This document shows positions 37,465 to 46,557 of a stretch of 64,000 nt of DNA, one piece after another (the first letter of the stretch is position 1; each line of letters begins with the position of its first letter). Origin of the DNA: Brevundimonas mediterranea (GTDB lineage Bacteria > Pseudomonadota > Alphaproteobacteria > Caulobacterales > Caulobacteraceae); NCBI RefSeq assembly GCF_011064825.1, contig NZ_CP048751.1, positions 1,302,001 through 1,366,000 on the forward strand, read 5' to 3'. The position numbers and the translations under genes were made by a program. The notes under the pieces were generated by a model that was not told where the DNA came from, did not search any database, and saw nothing but the letters and a program-made list of their open reading frames with translations.

Positions 37465-37603
37465 AATAAGTATTAACTTCAGAAGATTATTTCTTCTTGG
37501 CTGTAACGGCCGGCCTTGGAGCGGGTGTGATCTTCAATGAGCTACAAATTTAAGCGTGAGGATGCTCCTATGGCTTATCAAGCCGCCCTTCGGCTTGACG
37601 TAA
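37465..37603 (-). terminator. Gap between remnant 1 and dnaE2, with a hairpin at 37578-37598
   Basis: The gap is A/T-rich at its left side. A perfect 8-bp stem (TCAAGCCG / CGGCTTGA, 5-base loop) lies directly after the dnaE2 stop and could end its transcript, but no T tract is evident. Confidence 0.4.
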
Positions 37604-40600
37604 TCAATGGAAGTCCCGCGATCCCGGCAATATCCGCGCATTCCTGGGATGGGTATGAACGGTTTCACGAGGATATTGAGGCCGGATGATCTCATCGGCA
37701 CGGCTGGGAGTGATTTCTGTTGTGTTCGCGTCGGATAACCGGTCCAGTTCAGCGGAGCGATCGAACACCCTGTGCGTCATAAGATGCACGACACCCTCCG
37801 GGCTTTTCTCGACCACACCCTCCACGCCCATCAACCGAGCCGCCATGACCACGCGACGGTATTCCTCGAACATCCGCGCCCATAGCACCAGGTTGGTGAC
37901 GCCAGTCTCGTCCTCCAGCGTGATGAAGATGGCATTGCCTTTGCCGGGGCGTTGCCGGACCAGGACGACGCCGGCTGTGCGAACCTTGGCGCCGCTTCGT
38001 CTCGTCTCCAGTTCGGCACACGTCAGAGTGTTTTCTGCCGCGAAGATCGGGCGCAGGATCGCCATGGGATGGGCCTTCAGCGACAAGCGCGTGGTCTGGT
38101 AATCGGCTGCGACGTGTTCGCCCAAAGCCATTCGAGGTAGGCGGGCGTCATCCTCTTCGCCCAGTTCACGGGCATCGGCGGCGGCAAACAGCGGCAAGGG
38201 CGCATCGTCGGGAAGGCGGCGCACGGCCCATAGGGCCTCGCGTCGATCCATGCCGATCGAGCGAAACGCATCGGCGTCGGCCAGTTTGCGCATCGCAGAA
38301 CCCGGCAGGCTCGCGCGACCGGCCAGGGCCTCGACGCCTTCGAACGATCTGCTGCGTGCGACGACCAATGCCTTGGCCCATTCTTCGCGGAACCCATCAA
38401 TCTGACGAAAGCCCAGCCGCAGCGCCAGCAATCCGGGCGGCCCCTCCAGCGTGTTGTCCCAGTCGCTCAGATTGACGTCGATGGGCCGGATTTCAACGCC
38501 GTGCTCCTGAGCATCGCGCACGATCTGGGCCGGGGCATAGAAGCCCATCGGCTGGGAGTTCAGCAGGGCACAGGCGAAGGCGGCGGGGTATCGGCATTTG
38601 ATAAAGGACGAGATGTAGACCAGTTTGCCGAAACTGGCGGCGTGGCTCTCGGGAAAGCCATAGGAGCCGAAGCCCTTGATCTGGTCGAAACACCGCTGGG
38701 CAAAGTCACGTTCATAGCCGCGCTCAACCATTCGATTGACCATCCGGCCCTCATATTTCCACAGTGTGCCGTCGCCTCGAAAGGTGCCCATGGCCTTGCG
38801 TAGACCGTTGGCCTCCTTTGGCGTGAACTCGGCGGCGACCATGGCGACCTTCATCGCCTGTTCCTGAAAAAGCGGCACCCCCAGCGTCTTGTGCAGCACC
38901 TTTTTCAGTTCGTCGGGGTCATGGGGCGGCGCGGGTTTTGAGTACTCCGGTTCTTCCAGCTTTGCCCGTCGCCTCAGATAAGGATGGACCATGTCTCCCT
39001 GGATCGGGCCGGGCCGCACGATCGCGACCTGGATCACGAGATCGTAGAAGGTGCGCGGCTTCAGCCGGGGCAGCATGTTGATCTGTGCCCGGCTCTCGAC
39101 CTGAAAAACGCCGATCGAGTCGCCCTTACACAGCATGTCGTAGACATCGGCCTGTTCGTTGGGAACGGTGTGCAATTCGTAGGCTGCGTCGTCGTGAGCG
39201 TGCATCAAGTTCAGCGCCTTTCGGATACAGGTCAGCATCCCCAGCGCCAGCACATCGACCTTCATCAACCTCAGATCGTCGATGTCGTCCTTGTCCCATT
39301 CGATGAAGGTTCGATCCGGCATGGCCGCATTACCGATGGGGACGAGTTCGTCCAGCCGGTCCTGAGTCAGGATGAAGCCGCCGACGTGCTGCGACAGATG
39401 ACGCGGAAAGCCCAGCAGACGCGACGCCATCGCAACCGCCCGCCCAATCATCGGGTTGGCGGGGTCCAACCCGGCCTGCTCGACATGACAATCACCGATC
39501 TCCGCGCCCCAACTACCCCATTGGCTGGCGGCCAGCCGGGCCGTGACATCCTCGGTCAGGCCCAGCACCTTGCCGACCTCGCGAATGGCGCTCTTGGGGC
39601 GATAGCGGATGACGGTCGCGGCGATCCCCGCGCGGTGGCGGCCGTAGCGATCATAGATATGCTGGATGATCTCTTCGCGACGCTCGTGCTCGAAATCCAC
39701 GTCGATGTCGGGCGGCTCGCCCCGGTGGTCGGACAGGAAGCGTTCGAACAAAAGATCGTTCTCGGCCGGGTCGACGCAAGTGATGCCCAGCACATAACAG
39801 ACCGCCGAGTTCGCCGCCGATCCCCTGCCCTGACACAGTATCCCCTTCGAGTTCGCCACCCGGACGATGTCGTGGATGGTCAGGAAATAGGGTGCGAAAC
39901 CCTGGATCTGAATGAAGGCCAGTTCCTTGTTCAGCAAATCCGTGACCTTGGCAGACACTCCTCCGGGATAACGGATCTGGGCATGCCGCCAGGTCAGGTC
40001 TTCCAGATAGGCCTGTGACGACCAGCCGGGCGGCGTGGGCTCCTGCGGATAGTTGTAGGTCAGGTCTTTCAGGTCGAACCGGGCGCGGTCCAGCAGAAGT
40101 TGCGTCTGTTCCAGGGCCTCGGGCGCATCCGCAAACAGCCGGGCCATCTCAGCCGGCGGCTTCAGATGGCGTTCCGCATTGGCCAACAGCCGCCGCCCCG
40201 CCGCCTCGATCGTCACGCCCTCGCGTATACAGGTCAGGACATCCTGAAGATCGCGCTCCGATGGGTCGTGATAAAGAACGTCGTTGATCGCCAGCAGGGG
40301 CACATCGGCGACATTAGCGATCGCCTTCAGCCGGGTCAGCCGGCGCCGGTCGTCGCCCTGTCGCAGCATCGCCGCCGACAGCCAGACCGAACCGGGCGCG
40401 GCCGCTTCCAGCCGAGACAAAAGAGGGGGAAGGGCCTCCAGATGTCGCTCGGGTATGACGATCAGCAACAGACCCTCGGGATCGCCCAGCAGGTCGCTTA
40501 TGCCGATCTCGCATTGCCCCTTAACGGCCCGACGGTTGCCCAGCGTCAGCAGTCGGGTCAAACGGCCCCATCCCGCGCGATCCTCGGCATAGGCGATGAT

Positions 40601-40969
40601 GTCCGGCGTGCCGTCGTTGAAAGCCAGACGGGCGCCGGTCAGCAGGCGAAAATCCTGTGCCCGCGCCTCGACCATGTCAGACAGGGCCGGATCGTTCATC
40701 AGGTCTTCGACGAAACCTGTCTCTCCCGGCCCGCCACCATCACGGACTTTCTCCGGCGGCGACAATCCCTCTACGCGTAGGGTGTTCAATGCGCTCCAGG
40801 CCCGAACGACACCCGCCACCGTGTTGCGATCCGCCAGACCCAGACCGGTATGGCCGCGCAGGATCGCGCTCAACACCAGCGACTTGGGATGCGAGGCTCC
40901 ACGCAGAAACGAGAAATTGCTGGCCGCCGCCAGTTCCGCATAAGCGGGCGGAGAGTTGCCGTCGGTCAT
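37604..40969 (-). CDS. dnaE2: Error-prone DNA polymerase III alpha, DnaE2
   Basis: A 1,121-residue C-family polymerase of the DnaE2 type. The N-terminal PHP domain has SNFSFLRGASHP and LADRNTVAGVVRA. The catalytic acidic motif PPDIDVDFEHERR lies near residue 420, then the polymerase palm and fingers, HhH and OB domains. With ImuA and ImuB it does SOS-induced translesion synthesis and mutagenesis. Its start overlaps the imuB stop (ATGA). The complete gene lies inside a tRNA-bounded module. Confidence 0.94.
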   Translation of the reverse strand: MTDGNSPPAYAELAAASNFSFLRGASHPKSLVLSAILRGHTGLGLADRNTVAGVVRAWSALNTLRVEGLSPPEKVRDGGGPGETGFVEDLMNDPALSDMVEARAQDFRLLTGARLAFNDGTPDIIAYAEDRAGWGRLTRLLTLGNRRAVKGQCEIGISDLLGDPEGLLLIVIPERHLEALPPLLSRLEAAAPGSVWLSAAMLRQGDDRRRLTRLKAIANVADVPLLAINDVLYHDPSERDLQDVLTCIREGVTIEAAGRRLLANAERHLKPPAEMARLFADAPEALEQTQLLLDRARFDLKDLTYNYPQEPTPPGWSSQAYLEDLTWRHAQIRYPGGVSAKVTDLLNKELAFIQIQGFAPYFLTIHDIVRVANSKGILCQGRGSAANSAVCYVLGITCVDPAENDLLFERFLSDHRGEPPDIDVDFEHERREEIIQHIYDRYGRHRAGIAATVIRYRPKSAIREVGKVLGLTEDVTARLAASQWGSWGAEIGDCHVEQAGLDPANPMIGRAVAMASRLLGFPRHLSQHVGGFILTQDRLDELVPIGNAAMPDRTFIEWDKDDIDDLRLMKVDVLALGMLTCIRKALNLMHAHDDAAYELHTVPNEQADVYDMLCKGDSIGVFQVESRAQINMLPRLKPRTFYDLVIQVAIVRPGPIQGDMVHPYLRRRAKLEEPEYSKPAPPHDPDELKKVLHKTLGVPLFQEQAMKVAMVAAEFTPKEANGLRKAMGTFRGDGTLWKYEGRMVNRMVERGYERDFAQRCFDQIKGFGSYGFPESHAASFGKLVYISSFIKCRYPAAFACALLNSQPMGFYAPAQIVRDAQEHGVEIRPIDVNLSDWDNTLEGPPGLLALRLGFRQIDGFREEWAKALVVARSRSFEGVEALAGRASLPGSAMRKLADADAFRSIGMDRREALWAVRRLPDDAPLPLFAAADARELGEEDDARLPRMALGEHVAADYQTTRLSLKAHPMAILRPIFAAENTLTCAELETRRSGAKVRTAGVVLVRQRPGKGNAIFITLEDETGVTNLVLWARMFEEYRRVVMAARLMGVEGVVEKSPEGVVHLMTHRVFDRSAELDRLSDANTTEITPSRADEIIRPQYPRETVHTHPRNARILPGSRDFH

Positions 40970-42543
40970 GCGAACAGCCCGTGGATATACCAGCGCGGTT
41001 CGGGCTCCTCACCATAGAAGCCCGCCCGAAATAGCCAGAACCGCCGCCCCTCATGGTCCTCGACGCGGTAGTAATCCCGGGCTCGATGTCCGGACCGACG
41101 CCACCACTCGTCGCCGATACGCTCAGGGCCTTCGGCGCGCGCAACCTGATGCGTGACTCTCCGCCAACGGAAAAGCGCTGGGGGCCCATCGGGAGCCAGG
41201 GCTATGGTTTCGATCGGCTGGGGTGGATCGAACATCTGCAACGGGCGCAGGGGTGGGGATTCAGGATCGCGAGCAGGCCAGGCGGTTTCGCCCTGACGAC
41301 GCCCAGCCCATACCAGACGCGCCGCACGTTCAGGCAGATGCGACTCCACCGGCTCGAACCGACCGACCGCCTCTGGCCCCAGACGCGCCGTCAGACGGTC
41401 AATCAACCGGTCTAGGTCTTCGGCGCCTGTGGGCTCGCCCTCGAATCCCGCCTGTGTCGGCGCCAGGACCTGGGTCACAGGGACCGACAGGCGCAGTTGG
41501 TCGAACCCGAAGCCCGCATCCAACGGACTGGCCAAGGCCGCCAGCCGTTCCTTGAACAACAGCATCACGCTCGCTGCGTCGCGTGTAGCCCATCCTGTCC
41601 GAACAGTGATCCGCCGTGTCGCGCCATCGACGCGGAAGAAGGCGACCTCGAAAGCCCGGCCGCCCAGCCTTCGCTGATCCAACCAGGCCATGGCCTCGGT
41701 CAGCAGGTCGTCGATCACCGCCATGACATCGGTCGTCTCGGTGATAGGCTCGAACAGGATGCGATCGACGATGCAGGGCGCAGGCGGCCTTAGCGGCGTG
41801 ATCCGGACATCCTCCTGTCCTAGGATACGCGCCAACCGCACCGGCAGATCGGGCCCGAACCGGGCGGCCAGCGGCGCGGTCGGGCGGTCGTCCAGATCGC
41901 CGAGAGTACGCAGACCCGCTCGCGTCAGGGCCTGATGGTCCTTGGCACCCAATTCCAGCGCCGTGATCGGCAGTGAGCGCACCACCATCCGATCCTGACC
42001 GGTCGTGATCGTCCCGCCGCGACCGAACCGCACCAGGGCTCGCGCGGCTTGGGGCGTGCCAGCCAGCGCCGTGCGCACGGCCAGACCAATCCGCCCCGCG
42101 CGAGCCTCGATCGCATGGATCAGTCCCGCTTCATCACCGAACAAATGCGTGCAGCCCGTGACGTCTAGGATCAGGGTGTCGTCACCATCGGTAGCCACCA
42201 TCGGCGTAAACCGGCCGAAATCATCCACCACCTGGGCCAGCAGAGCCCGATCGGCGTTTGGGCGATGCACGACCGTCTTCAGGTCGGGCGTCCGCGCCTG
42301 GGCATCGGCCAGCGTCATACCGCGCGTCAGGCCCAGAGCGCACGCCTCCGGATTCAGCGCTGCCAGCCGCAATGCGCCCCGCACCTTCTCGACCAGCGCT
42401 ACGGCAGGGGTAGCTTCAGACCCTGTGTTAGCCGGCTCGGCGGAGCCTCGACGCGATACCTCGCGTCGCAACCGATCCGACGACAGGAATGGGAACCAGA
42501 CGGCCAGGTACCGACGCGGGCTCGCAGAAGGCGTGGTTGTCAC
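40966..42543 (-). CDS. imuB: ImuB, inactive Y-family polymerase-like mutasome protein
   Basis: A 525-residue ImuB. The family start RYLAVWFPFLSSDRLRRE lacks the catalytic Asp of active DinB, and the second site reads DDTLILDVTGCTHLFG instead of the active-site Asp-Glu pair. It therefore probably acts as a hub that recruits DnaE2 and ImuA to the beta clamp rather than as a polymerase. The C-terminal part carries the tail region of the family. It starts at a GTG preceded by GGAG and overlaps imuA by 116 bases. Confidence 0.93.
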   Translation of the reverse strand: MTTTPSASPRRYLAVWFPFLSSDRLRREVSRRGSAEPANTGSEATPAVALVEKVRGALRLAALNPEACALGLTRGMTLADAQARTPDLKTVVHRPNADRALLAQVVDDFGRFTPMVATDGDDTLILDVTGCTHLFGDEAGLIHAIEARAGRIGLAVRTALAGTPQAARALVRFGRGGTITTGQDRMVVRSLPITALELGAKDHQALTRAGLRTLGDLDDRPTAPLAARFGPDLPVRLARILGQEDVRITPLRPPAPCIVDRILFEPITETTDVMAVIDDLLTEAMAWLDQRRLGGRAFEVAFFRVDGATRRITVRTGWATRDAASVMLLFKERLAALASPLDAGFGFDQLRLSVPVTQVLAPTQAGFEGEPTGAEDLDRLIDRLTARLGPEAVGRFEPVESHLPERAARLVWAGRRQGETAWPARDPESPPLRPLQMFDPPQPIETIALAPDGPPALFRWRRVTHQVARAEGPERIGDEWWRRSGHRARDYYRVEDHEGRRFWLFRAGFYGEEPEPRWYIHGLFA

Positions 42544-43225
42544 GATCCCACTCCAGCGTCCATTCGGTCGGCGCCGCCCCCTGTCGACTGCGGGTTAGGG
42601 CGGCGACGAAGGCCGGTCGCCCCGGTGCGTCTGCCTCCAGCCCGGTCGACAGGGCTGCCCGCACGGACCAGCGGGTCTCGGCGGCGCTGGGCGTGGTGGG
42701 CGCTGCCGCTCGCACCACAAAGGCTGTGCTGCCTCCCCGTCGGGCCGCCAAGGCCAGACGCCGACTGGCAGTCAAGGTCATGACCTTCGCCTCGCCCCAA
42801 CCACTCATTAGGACCGCGCCGACCGCTCCGCTCTTCAGCGCTTCCTCGCCCGCCGCCAGCAGGGCCGCAGCATCGCGCACCCGTACGATCAGCACGGTTT
42901 CTGGCCGCAAGCCCCATTCGTGCAGCCCCGAACCATGCAAGCCGCCCGCCTCCTGCGACGCAAGGTTCTGGAACACCCAGACCAGAGGCCGGTCTCGTGT
43001 GGCACGTGACGCAAGACCCAGCGCAAAAGCGTTGGCGGCCACAGCATCGGCAGCGGTTTCGGCATGAACGTCGTGCAGGCAGAAGAGGCAAGGTCCGGGG
43101 TCCAGATACGCATCAACACGGTCCATCCCGAGCGTGAACCGGCCCGGCTCGCTCACGGTCTCATGCCGAGACAGCTTGGCTAGACGGGATTTCAACTGCT
43201 CAATCTGAAAGGTCGAAGGCACCAA
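42428..43225 (-). CDS. imuA: ImuA, RecA-like mutasome accessory protein
   Basis: A 265-residue ImuA (also called SulA-like in some annotations), a degenerate RecA-fold protein that works with ImuB and DnaE2 in SOS translesion synthesis. Family features seen are the N-terminal IEQLKSRLAKL, LVWVFQNLASQEAGG and VLMSGWGEAKVMTL. The best start is a TTG at 43225, or the GTG at 43222. The LexA box lies two bases upstream and overlaps the ribosome site. It is the first gene of the imuA-imuB-dnaE2 operon. Confidence 0.92.
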   Translation of the reverse strand: MVPSTFQIEQLKSRLAKLSRHETVSEPGRFTLGMDRVDAYLDPGPCLFCLHDVHAETAADAVAANAFALGLASRATRDRPLVWVFQNLASQEAGGLHGSGLHEWGLRPETVLIVRVRDAAALLAAGEEALKSGAVGAVLMSGWGEAKVMTLTASRRLALAARRGGSTAFVVRAAAPTTPSAAETRWSVRAALSTGLEADAPGRPAFVAALTRSRQGAAPTEWTLEWDRDNHAFCEPASVPGRLVPIPVVGSVATRGIASRLRRAG

Positions 43226-43227
43226 AT

Positions 43228-43242
43228 GTTCCTGTTATGTTC
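43228..43242 (-). promoter_or_regulatory. LexA (SOS) box of the imu operon, GTTC-N7-GTTC
   Basis: GTTC at 43228-43231 and GTTC at 43239-43242 are separated by seven bases, the exact alphaproteobacterial LexA consensus. It lies just before the imuA start, where LexA would block transcription until DNA damage triggers its self-cleavage. Confidence 0.9.
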
Positions 43243-43245
43243 TCC

Positions 43246-43276
43246 AATATGCCCCTTTTTCGATGTCGAGAGTCAA
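43246..43276 (-). promoter_or_regulatory. Candidate promoter of the imu operon
   Basis: On the minus strand, TTGACT (43276-43271) is a good -35 element. CATATT (43251-43246) is a possible -10 with a long 19-base spacing. Transcription would start inside the LexA box. Confidence 0.45.
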
Positions 43277-43430
43277 GCGGCAAGAACCCAGCGCGAGAGC
43301 GCGAGAGTGAAAAATTCCGGATATTTATGTAATTTCAATGCACTAAGCCAGCAGCGTGCGTGTCGTTACAGATCGACCACGCGTTAGCTGCCCCAATAGG
43401 ACAAGCAAGTTTCTGTTATTAATCAGAAAA

Positions 43431-43483
43431 TGGCGCACCCGGAGCGATTCGAACGCCCGCCCCCCAGATTCGTAGTCCGAAGA
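43431..43483 (-). repeat. tRNA-Arg(ACG) 3'-half remnant, copy 2
   Basis: The same 53-base segment as copy 1 with a few substitutions, among them TCCGA instead of TCTGG in the 5' side of the anticodon stem as read on the plus strand. It lies between module A and module B and has no 5' tRNA half. Confidence 0.9.
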
Positions 43484-43738
43484 AAATTCTTTTATTATCA
43501 ATGATTTGATTTCTGACCGTTGTAAAAACGAATGCCTACCGACCTGTGAGACCGTCGCCGTAACAGAAGCGCACCCAATGGGGGTCTGCGCCCCCCAACC
43601 CTCTGAGCATGAATCTTGGTCGCTCAGGCCCCTGGTTGAGCGGCAGCCCTTGAGTATCTGGCGCTGCGATCGACCCCAAGGGTCGGTCAATTTGACTGCC
43701 TGATGGCGATAGACAGTGAAATCTGCTAGGCGGCGACG

Positions 43739-44083
43739 ATGGCGTCCGTGATGACGAGAACCCGGTGGATGGCGGCGCTCTTCGCGCTGATCGTCGCCAT
43801 GTTCGCTCTGGCGCCGATCGTCGAGGCCGCCGAGTGCGGCGTCGAACTGCCGTCCGCACACCAGATCCTGGCGGGTGACGTCGATGACAATCGCGATCAA
43901 GGCCAGCAACCGATGCACGGCGCTTGCTCGCATGGTCACTGCCATCACTCCGGCTCCGTCGTCACGCCCGACCTGACGACGGCGACCAAGGCCGCCGATC
44001 TTCGTGCCGACCACGCCTTCCCGCTGGATGACCTGCGCGTGTCCTACGCGCCAGACGGTCTGGAACGCCCTCCCAGAGGCTGA
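43739..44083 (+). CDS. Small exported Cys/His-rich protein upstream of czcCBA
   Basis: A 114-residue protein with an N-terminal signal or anchor (about residues 10-30) ending near VEAAE, then a mature part with a dense metal-ligand cluster HGACSHGHCHH around residues 60-70. An AGGCGG-type ribosome site precedes the ATG at 43739. Small DUF2946/CzcI-like proteins often precede metal-efflux operons and bind or sense the metal in the periplasm; this assignment rests on composition and place. Confidence 0.7.
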   Translation: MASVMTRTRWMAALFALIVAMFALAPIVEAAECGVELPSAHQILAGDVDDNRDQGQQPMHGACSHGHCHHSGSVVTPDLTTATKAADLRADHAFPLDDLRVSYAPDGLERPPRG

Positions 44084-44138
44084 CGCGACGCTCGCGCTGA
44101 CCAGCGCACGCCCTCGTCCTCTCTCTGGAAAATGAAAC

Positions 44139-45392
44139 ATGACATCCCTTCATCGCCGGCCGCCGCGTTTCGCGGTAGGCTGCGCGTGGGCCGCCTTTGC
44201 GGCCCTTCTCGCCGGCCCGACCTGGGCTGACCCCGCCCCCGCGTTCGAAACCTTGCTCGCCCAGATCGGGCTTACGCCCTCCGCCGTCGAAGCTGACGCC
44301 CTGTTGGACGCGGCCGAGGCGCGTGTCCACCAAGCGCGGGTGCCACCTAATCCGACGCTTAGTCTTGAAGCCGAGAACGCTTTCGGCAGCAGCCCCTTCA
44401 GCGGCTACGACAAGGCCGAGACGACCCTGTCGTTCAGTCAGGACCTAGAACTGTGGGGCCGTCGCAGCGCCCGCGTCGGTGCGGCGCGCGCCGACGCCGC
44501 CACGGCGTCTCTCCGACGAGACCAGGCGACGGTCGAAGCCGCCGCGCGTCTTGCGCTTGTCTACGCCGAGGCCGAAGCCGCGCAACGCCGCTACGATCTC
44601 GCGGAAGAGGCGCTTGCCGTCACGATCGCCGACGCGCGCGCTGCCCTCATCCTGGTTGAGGAGGGTCGCGAGCCAATGCTCCGGGGCATCCAGGGAGAAA
44701 CGGAGGCCGCCGCCGCCCGCGCCGCCCGCGACGAAGCCGGGGCCGAACGCGACGCCGCCTTCGCCCGTCTGACCGCCGTCGCCATGTCGATCACGCCGCT
44801 GACCTCGATCGAGACCAGCTTGATCGACCGCACGCCGACGAGCGCCGAGACACCGGCGTCGGCGACACCGCAGGTGCGGGTCGCGGAGGCAGAACGCGCG
44901 GCGGCGGAGAGCCGCATCGCTGTCGAGCGGGTGCGCGCCGCGCCGGACGTCACGGCTTCCGTCGGAGTCCGTCGATACGAGGCGGAGGACGCAACGGCTC
45001 TGACGTTCGGGTTGAGCCTGCCCCTGCCGCTGTTCGACAGGAACCGGGGGAACATCGAGGCGGCCCAGGCCGATTTCCGGGCCGCCAGCGCCCGGCTGAT
45101 GAGCGCTCGCCAGGACGCTGAGGCGGACCGAAATGCGGCCCAGGCGCGTCTTCGGGCCTCGGCCAGTCGGGTCTCGGCAGCCGACGCCGGGGTCACCGCC
45201 GGCGAGGAGGCTTATCGGCTTTCGCGCATCGGCTTCGAGGCCGGGCGCATCTCCCAACTGGAGCTGCGATCGTCCCGCGCCGCCCTCATCTCCGCCCGCA
45301 ACGCCGCCGTGGACGCCCGCCTTGCGCGGGTCCGGGCTGAAATCGACCTCGCGCGCCTGCAAGGCCGCGCCGCGTTTGGAACGTCACAATGA
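44139..45392 (+). CDS. czcC: TolC-family outer-membrane factor of heavy-metal efflux (CzcC-like)
   Basis: A 417-residue protein with a signal peptide (about residues 1-30) and the two long helical repeats of TolC/OprM-type channels (LSLEAENAFG, SFSQDLELWGRR and RISQLELRSSRAALISARNAAVDARL). It forms the outer-membrane duct of a tripartite metal-export pump. Its stop overlaps the adaptor start (ATGA). Product naming follows CzcC because the pump below is of the CzcA type. Confidence 0.87.
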   Translation: MTSLHRRPPRFAVGCAWAAFAALLAGPTWADPAPAFETLLAQIGLTPSAVEADALLDAAEARVHQARVPPNPTLSLEAENAFGSSPFSGYDKAETTLSFSQDLELWGRRSARVGAARADAATASLRRDQATVEAAARLALVYAEAEAAQRRYDLAEEALAVTIADARAALILVEEGREPMLRGIQGETEAAAARAARDEAGAERDAAFARLTAVAMSITPLTSIETSLIDRTPTSAETPASATPQVRVAEAERAAAESRIAVERVRAAPDVTASVGVRRYEAEDATALTFGLSLPLPLFDRNRGNIEAAQADFRAASARLMSARQDAEADRNAAQARLRASASRVSAADAGVTAGEEAYRLSRIGFEAGRISQLELRSSRAALISARNAAVDARLARVRAEIDLARLQGRAAFGTSQ

Positions 45393-46555
45393 AGCGCCCC
45401 TCGAAACTCAACAGGACCTGGCTGATGGCCGGGGCCGCTGTCGTGATCATCGCCGCCGGCGGCGTCTGGTTCACCGTCAGTAGAGCCCCATCGCCGGCCG
45501 CCGTGCCCGCCGAAGGCGACCATGCCGAAGAGGAAGCAGGCGCGCCCGAAGGAACGCTCGCTCTGAGCGACGCCCAGATCAGCGCGGCCGGGATCGGGGT
45601 CGTCTCGATCATGGGTGGAGGCGGCGGCGAGACGCTGCTTTCCGGCCGGGTCGAGCCCATGATCGACGCGCGCGCCGCCGTATCCGCCGTGGTAGGCGGT
45701 CGGGTCGAACGTGTGCTGGTCGCCCCCGGTCAGTCGGTTCGCGCCGGTCAGGCCCTGGCCGTTTTGGTCAGCGGCGACGCCGCCAGCCTTCGCGCCGATG
45801 CCGACGCTGCCCAGGCCAATGCCGTCGCGGCCCAACAGGCCCATGCGCGCGAGGAGAGCCTCGCCGACCAGGGCGTGGTCGCTCGTCGCGACGCCGAGGT
45901 CGCTCATGCCCAGGCCCTGGGCGCCGAAGCGGCGGCGCGCGCGGCGCGCGCGCGCGCCTCGGCGGCGGGCGCGCCCAATGCTTCCGGCCGCGTCAACGTC
46001 TCCAGCCCGATCGCCGGGGTCGTCACCAGCGTGCTGGTCGGACCGGCAGGCTTCGCGGCCCAGGGCGGCGTCATCGCCGAGGTGACCAACCCGGCGTGGG
46101 TCGAGATCGTGTTCAACGCACCTCCCGCCCTCGCAGTCCAGGTCCGGTCAGGCTCGACGATGCGGGTCCAGGGACCGGCCGGTGAGTTCGAAGCCCAGGT
46201 CACCGGCGTCGCCGCCGGCGCGGGGGCCGAGGGCGGAGCGGCAGTCATCCGCGCCCATCCAACCGGATCACGCCTTCCTCCGGCGGGCTCGGCGGTCACG
46301 GGCGCCGTCGTCACAGGCGAAGCCGTCAGCGGCATGACCGTTCCGTCCGAGGCGGTGCAGACTGTCGAAGGCGCCAATGTCGTGTTCGTCCGCACGGCCA
46401 CGGGCTTCCGCGCCGCGCCGGTGCTCGTCGGTCGTCAGGCCGCCGGACGAACGGAAATCCTGAGCGGCTTGACCGCGAGCGATCGGGTCGCCGGATCGAA
46501 CGCCTTCCTGCTCAAGGCCGAACTCGCCAAGGGCGAAGCCGAGCACGGTCACTGA
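45389..46555 (+). CDS. czcB: Periplasmic adaptor of heavy-metal efflux (CzcB-like)
   Basis: A 388-residue membrane-fusion protein: one N-terminal anchor (about residues 10-28), a barrel-sandwich (lipoyl) region split by a coiled helical hairpin, and a beta-barrel domain. It links the inner-membrane pump with the TolC-like duct. There is a conserved VLVGPAGFAAQGGVIAEV segment. An acidic His-containing segment (EGDHAEEE) near residues 46-54 and a His at the extreme C terminus may help bind metal. Confidence 0.87.
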   Translation: MKRPSKLNRTWLMAGAAVVIIAAGGVWFTVSRAPSPAAVPAEGDHAEEEAGAPEGTLALSDAQISAAGIGVVSIMGGGGGETLLSGRVEPMIDARAAVSAVVGGRVERVLVAPGQSVRAGQALAVLVSGDAASLRADADAAQANAVAAQQAHAREESLADQGVVARRDAEVAHAQALGAEAAARAARARASAAGAPNASGRVNVSSPIAGVVTSVLVGPAGFAAQGGVIAEVTNPAWVEIVFNAPPALAVQVRSGSTMRVQGPAGEFEAQVTGVAAGAGAEGGAAVIRAHPTGSRLPPAGSAVTGAVVTGEAVSGMTVPSEAVQTVEGANVVFVRTATGFRAAPVLVGRQAAGRTEILSGLTASDRVAGSNAFLLKAELAKGEAEHGH

Positions 46556-46557
46556 TC

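Larger units (their letters stand above)
37412..43430. mobile_element. Module A: tRNA-Arg-bounded island with the imuA-imuB-dnaE2 mutasome
   Basis: A 6.0-kb segment flanked by direct copies of the tRNA-Arg 3' half (37,412 and 43,431). It contains only the SOS mutagenesis cassette and its LexA box, no integrase. Flanking repeats in the same orientation as in modules B and C point to integration at one tRNA site. Since it lacks a recombinase it would have to be mobilised in trans, or is a fixed relic. Confidence 0.7.
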
